Source of the DNA: Arbacia lixula | Lineage: Eukaryota > Echinodermata > Echinoidea > Arbacioida > Arbaciidae | Reading direction: 5' to 3' | NCBI GenBank assembly: GCA_963669155.1 | Contig: OZ022597.1 | Coordinates: forward strand, 14,527,965-14,591,964 | Length of the DNA stretch: 64,000 nucleotides | Notes under the pieces: generated by a model | Seen by the model: only the letters and a program-made list of their open reading frames with translations | What the model was told of the DNA's origin: nothing | Databases searched by the model: none | Made by a program: the position numbers and the translations under genes | Shown: positions 56,465 through 64,000 of the stretch, one piece after another | Numbering within the stretch: position 1 is the stretch's first letter | Layout of the letters: each line of letters opens with the position of its first letter

Positions 56465-56960
56465 TACTCTAGTCACACTAGCGGCGGAATAAGCCGGAAT
56501 GTCTTCGTAATGAAAAATCTTGGCACATTCCTGGATATTCAAAGTACATTCTAAAAATTCTGACTGCATTCTTAGTGCATTCCAAATATTCGGGTCCATT
56601 CTTATGTCCGGCCCAAATGTTTTGCTCATGCTCAAAACTTTCGAGGTGCATTCGAACTCGAAACAAATATCAAACGGCATTCAAAGTGCAGTCCAACAGC
56701 ACACTGACTGCATTCCAAATATTCTGACGACATTTGAAACATTCCAATCGCATTCATGGGAGAATCGAATCGCATAAAAGCATGGCTAGCTGTTGCTGCA
56801 ATGTCAGTCCCCATTCAGGAGTCACTGAGGAGCATTGAGGTCATTTTTACATATAGATCAATTCGAAATTCCCCCCCGAATGTGGCTCGAATTTTTAGTA
56901 ATTTTCATTCCGGCTGGTTCTGCTTGATTCCTGCTGATTCCGAATAAGTGTGACAGAGGT
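56465..56960. mobile_element. TTAA MITE, family 5, built of GCATTC-type repeats
   Basis: TTAA at 56461-56464 (shared) and 56961-56964. Ends TACTCTAGTCACACTAGCGG and AAGTGTGACAGAGGT with CCGGAATG arms. The interior repeats (G/A)CATTC about every 10-30 bp. Confidence 0.82.
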
Positions 56961-57302
56961 TTAAATAATACATCATTAATAGGGGGAAAAGAGGAATATA
57001 TATATAGATTTTGCACAGTACATTAATAATAAAGTTTATTTTGATAAAAATGAAAAATGTATATGCAAACTTAGAGATATCACAGGTGAAGTATGTGTAC
57101 AGTCTCTATCACTAATCCCCAATACTCGAGGACTATTGGTAAATAATAATTAAAAATGATTATATTGGACAGTATTGTAGTGACATAAAAAAAGACGGAA
57201 AGAGATATGTGTCGGTAGATTTTTGTACATAGACTAAACAAAGTAAATAAATATATTCTTTTAATATACAGCAGCTCTATATATGCCAGAGTAGTTTGAA
57301 CG

Positions 57303-57720
57303 ACAGGGCGTCCCATTTGCAAAAGTCATGAAACTCTGCAAGAATCAGCAGTATACCCTAACAATATGAAATCTCACAGCAATAGCTTCAGGAACATTTT
57401 CAGGAAATGTGAATAACTATCCTTGCTAACATTTGAAACGTATTGACCATAGTCAACATTTATAAAAATATTGTGGACATAGCTTCCATTGAACACATGC
57501 ACTGCGGAGCGAACAGTAATGCACATTGGTCCCCGGTCTCTATGCCATAGGCTTCGGACAACCCGCCCAAAACCTCAATATCTACTGATCGCTATGCTTT
57601 CGCTTAAAGTAAGTTTCCAGTTTTATTATTGGGAGGGAAGTTCAAATAAAGCATATTCTTCCATTTTCTGCGGTGTTAACAAAATTGTATCGTTTGACCT
57701 GCAAAAGGGACACCCTGTCT
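57303..57720. mobile_element. MITE related to family 2
   Basis: Ends GACAGGGCGTCCCATTTGCA and TGCAAAAGGGACACCCTGTC. TTAA is intact on the right (57721-57724) and changed on the left. Confidence 0.78.
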
Positions 57721-57724
57721 TTAA

Positions 57725-60230
57725 TGTGGAACATCACAGTATTAAGAGCATTTCTAACAAGTGTGTGTGTAATACAGGTATATCATTTATGAACTTAAGA
57801 ATTTGTTCACCAGTACATGTATTGTGTGGAGACTGCACTGAAAAATACTTTTAAGTAATACATGCTTAAAAACATTGTGCTTTTTTGTTGTTTAAATTGA
57901 AAAGTAATTTTGTTGAAAGGAATACATGTATATAAATGCATTTAAAACAAAAAAACTTGTTAGTTTCATTGGCGTACTGTAAAACTGGCAATTTTTGTGT
58001 GACGTTGATTTTCATGCTTTTTACGCAACACACAGCAAGCATGAATGTAATGTTACCACAAATGTTAAGCCATACCGTTGTCCTTAGTAGGCTTGGTGCG
58101 CAAGTCTGTTACTAGAGTGACTAGTATTGGCATGCAACTCATGTGCGTATCGCATGCTGTGACGCGTACAGCCCGCCTCAAACTGTGCAATTACCTGCGA
58201 TATCAAGCACCTAAAATGGAGTTCAAACAAGCCTAGGTTGGTACGTTTCTTGGGATCGTGTAAACCTGTTTCCCGTAGTAAACTGGCTAATCTTCATGTG
58301 AAATCAATGCCCATTTAGTTTCATGTCCAGATATACATGTTAACACATGTATAAGCTAAAGTGGCTAAATAGAGTGTATTTTTGTATTCATGTATTTTTT
58401 GTTTAAAAAGTAATACTTGCCATGTATAAACAATTTTCCTTTCTGCAAACTATAGTCATTGAGTTTGTTTTTCTGCATGCAAATTTTCAGAGCTTAATTT
58501 ATACTTAAGTAGTAGAAGAGTATTCTTGGGATTTTTTATGATTCTCAATATGTTTTTGAATTCATGAGCATAATATACAAACCTAAGCTTTGTTCTGAGA
58601 GAAAAAAAAAACATACACAGTTGTAAAGACTGAGATGAATATATTGACTCTACAAATTTTTATTCAATTCTCAGCATATACAAGATTTTTTATTTGCAAG
58701 TTGTGACTCATTTGAAGTACATATTTATCAATGTTTAATCAAAATAGTCCCTAGGGTAGCATCAGACAACAACAGTTTAAATGCATCGTTACAGGCACAT
58801 TTTAAAATACAGTACATGACAGATGTGTATCCACCGCTTTCTAGCGACTGAAAAAGTATCAACACAATAAGGTACCTTTTCATGATTTTTCAGTGACTCC
58901 TAGACCGAAGTTTTAAAAAATACCTTGAGCACAACTCTTGATCTTATATATTGTTCTTTAAATTCTGATCATTAGAAGCACATATTTATGTTTTCCAATC
59001 ATAGGAAATGATGGTGCTGTTGCATGGATAAACCATTATGCCAAACTGATACCACCTACCATATTTTTTATATTTTTTCTGAGAAACTATTAAAAAGATG
59101 AAACTCCCATTAATTTACTCACACCTAACATTATTTTTTTAAACGCTTTTGTATATCTCCAAGGAAGTTTGAATGAAAAGAAAATCAGAATTAAATAGTT
59201 CCTTGGGGAAAATCACTCGAAAATAATTTTGATTTGCTTTACAGTTATGTACCTACTTGGCAATTGGTTTATCAGACTCACATTGAATCTAATTTGATAC
59301 AAATATAAAATGTAAGATTTCACTTCACCTTAAACCTTTTTTGAAACTTCAATTTGAATGTTTCTCTGACTAAAGCCTCTCTGTATCACTTCAGGAAAAA
59401 CCTGTAGACTTACTGCACACTTCATGGTACTTAGAGGGTTTATATGAGATTTAATTGATATCAGTTTCTGCGGAAGGCTTCGACCAGAAATTTCTGTTTA
59501 TAATGTTAACTAATCTTTTTGTCATTTACTGACCTTCGACCTTTTCTAAACAGCGCCTTTGTATTGCCTATGGACAAATCGGCTATGAGTTCAATAAACT
59601 TAAGTGCACATACAAAAGTAGCAGGTTGTGTAGTTGCCTCAGTTATTGTGTTCATTTTTGTGTAACCCTCCTTTCCCCATTATAACGAGGACGTCGGGGA
59701 CCCACACATTTGCAAGAAGCTAGAATCTGTGAATCGGCACATTAATGCACCAAGGTCTATGGGTTTTGCAACGTTGGTCGCGCAAATGAATTACCATGCA
59801 AACTCCCATAAAGACTCAACCACAATCTGGCCCCCATTCATTATGCAAATTTATGCAAATAAATGTACTATGGACCTCTATTTATGCTAATCAAGTACTT
59901 TTGCCCGCTGTTTAAGTAAATAAAGTACAATAGATTGCTATTTATGTTGATGAGGTACTTTTTCTAGGATGGTTCAATCTATTTCATGCCTGTCAGCCAA
60001 TCAGGTAACAGGATTACCAAGATGAGGTATATGAAGAACAATATTGCAAGCAGACAAGATTATTGCAACAGTACTTTTCTTTTTCAATATTGACATCACT
60101 GAATCTTATACCACTAGGTAAATCGTTCATAGATATTGGAGAAAATCGAACGGACCAATCTGTGACCTGCCACGATGAAACCGGTAGATAATATTAGATG
60201 CGGAGAAAATGGGGGCTTCGCACCCTCAGC
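57725..60230. other. Intergenic stretch; METTL25 3' flank
   Basis: AT-rich and without exons. An imperfect duplication (TGTACTATGGACC...TATTTATGCTAAT and GTACAATAGATTG...TATTTATGTTGAT) lies at 59860-59965. The 3' UTR of METTL25 (minus strand) should start just below 60231, but its end is not evident. Confidence 0.4.
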
Positions 60231-63200
60231 CTAGCAAGCTGTGTTAGTCTCTTTCAAGGCAACGATGGCATAGCAGCGTGGAGAGACAACGGGATCAAAC
60301 AGCCGAAGAATTTCTGCCTCCTTGATGATAGGCTACAGAAAGACAAGAACGTGACAAAACATGGGAAGAAATATTACACTCGTCCATTGTGAATTCACAT
60401 AGGAATCAAAGGTTTAAAGGGAAAGTCCACCCTGAACTTAAGGTGGTTTTAATAAAAGCAGAAACATGGAGAACATTAATTAGTGAAGGTTTGACAAAAC
60501 TCTGTCAAAGGATACGATACTTATGATTTCTTTAGTTTTTAAATATGTGACGTAATGTGTGAAACTCAGATACGAAAGTTATGATTTATTCAGTTATTCA
60601 TTATGTGACGTCACTTGCTACTTGCGAGCTACTCTGCTAAAAAGAAATCTGGTTGTTACTGCATGGTGTATGATGGGACAATGCTAAACAAGCCATGGAG
60701 ACATAATCACCTGTTCTTGAAGATACAGCAGGCGATCGAGAAGAATGAGGGTCTCGATGCTTGGAGCCATTGCAGCCCGGAGCTGGTTGTACGCTACTAG
60801 GTGTCTATACCGCGCTCTGTACCTTGCTTCGTAGCTTTCAATCTCCTCATCGGAAAGCTATCAAAGTCACACAAAACTCAGTCATGTTAAATGCCAGTTT
60901 ATTCTCAACACTGTCAAATTGCAGAGAGTGCGAGAATCATTGAAAGGGAGGGTTCACCCTGAAATTAAGTTTGTTTCAATAAAAGCAGACACATGAAAGA
61001 AACATATTAGTGAAAATTTGATGAAAATCTGTCAAAGGATAATAAAGTTATGATCTTTTAAAGTTTTGATTTTGTGATGTCACATGCGAGGTGCTCTCCC
61101 ATATGTTGTGTACAGTGTTTTTTGAAAATGTACATTTCTTCAAAAGATATGCATCCTTTTATGACCTGTAAATTTGATACTTCTCAAGAAATATATTTAT
61201 TCATAAATCCCTCTATGATAAAAAATCATTCCGTCGGCAAAAACAGAAAAAGAGCAATTTATGTAAATATATTGCACACAACATATGGGAGAGCACCTCA
61301 CACATGACGTCACAAAATTGAAATTTCAAAAGATCATAACGCACTTATCCTTTAATGAACTTTTGTCAAATTTTCGCTAATTTTTTTCTTTCATGTTTCT
61401 GCTTTTATTGAAACCAACATATCTTCAGGGTGAACTATCCCTTTAATGTTAACATTTTGTAAGTTAAGATAGCTGATTGTGCCCCCCCCCCCCCTCCCCA
61501 TTCCCTTATCAACCTTATCAATTTATCACTCCAATGGAAAGTACCACGAAAACAAGGTTATATTATCTACTGTCTCTCCGCAAAAAATAACAACATTCAA
61601 TCATTAAGTCAAGGATGTTTAAGCACATGGATAAACATCAGCCGTTAAATTAATGCAGATTCATTGTACTCTCCTTCAAGTCACAAAAGAACCCTTCACA
61701 AAGATTTTCTCTTTGATCTCGATGTTCAATGCCGCCGATTCTCTGGATGAGTTTTGCCCGCATTTGACGTATAAACAAAATTGGATGCGCAGAAGAATTT
61801 GGGGAAATATCCTCACCCCACATGCTTGCGCAGTTGTGACATGCAATACCTTCGATGCATCAGTAAAGATTCAATTGAGGTATAGTGTTACAATATGGCA
61901 AAAAGGCTCTAAACGTGATATCAAGTTGCAGTATAAAAGTCTCAATTTCACAATGTTCTGCATCATACCTGCTTACAAAATTGCATGAAACGTTACTTTC
62001 AGATATTTTCCTTTCGGACAACATGAAAAACGCGGCCAACCGCGCCCAAGCTAGTATTTCCATCTCAAAAAGTATCAAATTTCGTATTCGCTTGTCCTTT
62101 TTAACTACGTAAGAAGCACTTAGTGACAAAATTAAAAGTTCAGCAGCGAAAGCTGAAATGTATGCATGTATAGGAATGCGTATGACCTATTATAAAATCC
62201 AGGTGAACGTGACGCAATCGCACATGCATCATATTGTTGAGAGCAGCTGCTAGTCGTGAATATTAAGTGGCGGCATCAAACCTTGTTCAAAGCGATGTTT
62301 ATCCATGTGCTTAAACATCCTTGATTAAATATACATAGATTACCTTGGTGTCATCCATCTTGAGTTTCCTAAGGGCTCTTCTGGTGTATTCCAGGAAGGA
62401 TTGACACTTGGCAGCCAGCTTGCCGATGCTCTGCTTCCTGCAATGGGGTAACATGCAGCTTAATGACAGGGTGTCCCTATTTCAGATCACCACAAAACCA
62501 TCGAAACATTGGCAAAACATAGAGAAGTGTTAGCAAGCTGTATATTCATAATTTGAAACTGATACGTAGTGTAAAATTCAAATAATGCACGTAAACAACG
62601 TCTGATTAATAGTCTTTACCTCAGGCTCTTAGAGTTTGTGTTGAAATATCTGCTTTATTGATTAATCTGTTTATTAAATTATAAAACGCATTATGAAAAC
62701 AATTGTTCTATAGTAGGAATCATCTCCAAAGTTTGGTAATTAAAAAAAAAAAAAAAAAATTAGGATTTCACACATGCATAATAACCACATAGATGCTGTA
62801 ACAAAGACTAATACTTTTTTTGTAGTACGAAAAAAGTCGGTTTGAAATTTAACGGCTGAAATTCTTACATATACAGAAAGCTTTAAAATGCTATATTTTT
62901 AGAAATGGTCTTGAATCACACTTTCTTCAATTTACGATCGTGATAGACGATTTCAAATTTTAAACTTGCAAAAGGGACGGACAATCTTTAAAGGTGATAT
63001 TCATAAAAAATAAAAAAATATGAAGATATTCATATCTACAGAAAGCTTATAAACCATACAATGAGCTTGGATGACTTTCAACTAATATATCACTTCCAAA
63101 AAAGCGAAATTAGGGTGAAAACAATCACCCTATTCCCTGGGATAAATTTGCCCTACGTCATCCGAAACGGCATTTCATTATGACGTAAGAAATGGGAAGC

Positions 63201-63472
63201 GTGGCTAGTGTGCCACTTCCGGGTATCGAGTAGAATGCATGTATTACATTGTAAGGCTGAAAACACAGCTATATTATATAGTATATTCCCTTTAAGACAC
63301 TGAGTGTTTCAAACGAAATGAAGGATAGTTTTTCACTTATTGAAACAGTTTAATAAGCTCTGATTTACCTTGTAGGAACGGCGTAGTGGTCTTTGCAGAT
63401 CACCTGAAAGACTGCCCGGAAGAACAAGCCTCTTACATCAACACATCCCTCTGACGCCACCCGCTCGGCAGA
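60231..63472 (-). CDS. METTL25: METTL25 C-terminal part (last four coding exons)
   Basis: Minus-strand exons: 63472-63369 (acceptor TTTTTCAG, donor GTAAAT), 62437-62344 (acceptor CATTGCAG, donor GTAATC), 60857-60711 (acceptor TTTGATAG, donor GTGATT), 60332-60231 (acceptor TTCTGTAG, stop TAG). Lengths 104, 94, 147 and 102 nt join in phase and encode the last 148 residues. Family marks: GLFFRAVFQVICKDHYAV, KCQSFLEYTRRALRKL, APSIETLILLDRLLYLQEQ and LFDPVVSPRCYAIVALK. These match the conserved C-terminus of methyltransferase-like 25, closer to METTL25 than to METTL25B. The AdoMet-binding part lies beyond the window. It is a predicted methyltransferase, and I know of no firm substrate assignment. 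Confidence 0.87.
60418..60640. mobile_element. TTAA MITE, family 1, left half only
   Basis: TTAA at 60414-60417, AGGGAAAGTCCACCCTGAAC. It breaks off after the TGTGACGTCACTTGC block, with the ACGAAAGTTATGATTTATTC segment doubled. In the last METTL25 intron, between the exons at 60332 and 60711. Confidence 0.78.
60944..61442. mobile_element. TTAA MITE, family 1
   Basis: Ends AAGGGAGGGTTCACCCTGAA and TTCAGGGTGAACTATCCCT. TTAA on the right (61443-61446), TTGA on the left. Contains GTGCTCTCCCATATGTTGTG and its inverse. Confidence 0.87.
61447..62343 (-). other. Rest of a METTL25 intron
   Basis: Poly-C near 61485. A 30-bp inverted match links TTAAGTCAAGGATGTTTAAG (61605) with CTTAAACATCCTTGATTAAA (62309), bounding a possible element of about 720 bp. 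No coding sequence. Confidence 0.5.
62464..62987. mobile_element. TTAA MITE, family 2, full length (524 bp)
   Basis: TTAA at 62460-62463 and 62988-62991. Reverse orientation of 6212-6731 and nearly identical, apart from an A-run near 62741. It begins 27 bp from the METTL25 exon at 62344-62437. Confidence 0.92.
62992..63291. mobile_element. Possible TTAA element, 300 bp
   Basis: TTAA at 62988-62991 (shared) and 63292-63295. The ends AGGTGATATTC and GTATATTCCCT are only loosely inverse. Contains ACGTCATCCG and TGACGTAAG arms. Confidence 0.5.
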
Positions 63473-63730
63473 CTGAAAAAAAAAATAGTTTCAATAATAT
63501 TATATAATTTGTAAACATTACGCTAGTGGTGCCAGAGTTATAATTGTTGGTTGGCTGAACGGCCTTCTCTTTGATGACATCTGAGTAGCCTGAAACAAAA
63601 TTGTTTCAATGATGTTATATCATTTGTAACCATTGCACTAGTGGTGGAAGAGTTATAATTGTTGGTTGGCTGAACAGCCTTACCTCCCCATTACACCCGC
63701 TCAGAAGCCTGGAGAAAAAATGTTTCTATC
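63473..63730 (-). repeat. 117-bp tandem duplication carrying copies of a METTL25 acceptor
   Basis: The acceptor and exon start at 63472 recur at about 63590 and 63707 (minus strand TTTGTTTCAG and TTTTCTCCAG). The shared intron block is TTATAATTGTTGGTTGGCTG at 63538 and 63653. The copy at 63707 still reads SERV before a stop. Confidence 0.8.
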
Positions 63731-64000
63731 ACATACATACATGTACAGTTGAGGCCAGAAGTTTCCATACACCCAGAAAATTCAAAGAAAAGTTGACACT
63801 TGCCAAACATCATAAAATTTACTGTATCTTATGAAATATTTGTGCTATCATGATGAATTTGATATCAAACAAATAAGTACGTCACGCCCCTACATCAGAT
63901 TGCTTTGTCATCAGGAGCTGAAAATATTTAGGTGTCATTTCTCCCCCCCCCCCCCCCCCCAAAAAAAAAAAAAAAAAAAAAATATCTTCATATTTTAGAC
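63731..64000. other. METTL25 intron at the window edge
   Basis: Contains GTTGAGGCCAGAAGTTTCCATACACC, which resembles the inverted-repeat ends of Tc1-like elements, then C17-A21 at 63943-63981. No exon seen. Confidence 0.4.

Overview
This window is nuclear DNA of an animal, most likely a sea urchin or another echinoderm. The support is indirect. There are two intronless, diverged rhodopsin-like receptors of the kind expanded in sea urchins. The deuterostome-type genes have GT-AG introns of one to eight kilobases. The intergenic sequence is AT-rich and crowded with short palindromic elements and GA, GAT and poly-C tracts. There is one 200-base gap of N at 920-1119. I saw no tRNA, rRNA, CRISPR or bacterial features.

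Layout. 1.4-2.5 kb and 8.1-9.3 kb: two paralogous single-exon seven-transmembrane receptors, both on the plus strand. 10.9-16.6 kb: a three-exon P-loop sulfotransferase, 313 residues, minus strand. 21.85-26.86 kb: a C2H2 zinc-finger gene I cannot name, four coding exons, 622 residues, plus strand. 34.46-51.88 kb: a complete ten-exon Rabin8/RAB3IP orthologue (Sec2-type Rab8 exchange factor), 418 residues, plus strand, with a probable non-coding first exon near 33.55 kb. 60.23-63.47 kb: the last four coding exons of METTL25, minus strand, continuing past the window edge. I assembled the multi-exon models by hand. In each, GT-AG junctions keep one open frame and the phases add up, but there is no transcript evidence. 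The genes are not an operon and show no common pathway.

Between and inside the genes lies a dense population of small non-autonomous DNA transposons (MITEs), at least a dozen families. Many are flanked by an exact TTAA, the target of the piggyBac superfamily. One copy sits in a 71-bp tandem repeat whose neighbouring units preserve the empty site. Four pairs of TTAA elements abut and share one TTAA. One element is nested in a member of its own family. Another family has seeded a 101-bp minisatellite of nine units. Several elements lie within 5-35 bp of exon boundaries. Two truncated non-LTR retrotransposon 3' ends show reverse-transcriptase tail homology, and one of them runs straight into a 450-bp GAT microsatellite.

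The most unusual structures are inside genes. Rabin8 intron 5 holds two recent copies and one old decayed copy of the 3' part of exon 5, separated by about 570 bp of almost pure purine. The METTL25 intron at the right edge holds two decayed copies of the splice acceptor and exon start next to it. I found no previously undescribed multi-gene system. The novelty here is transposon behaviour and partial-exon duplication.
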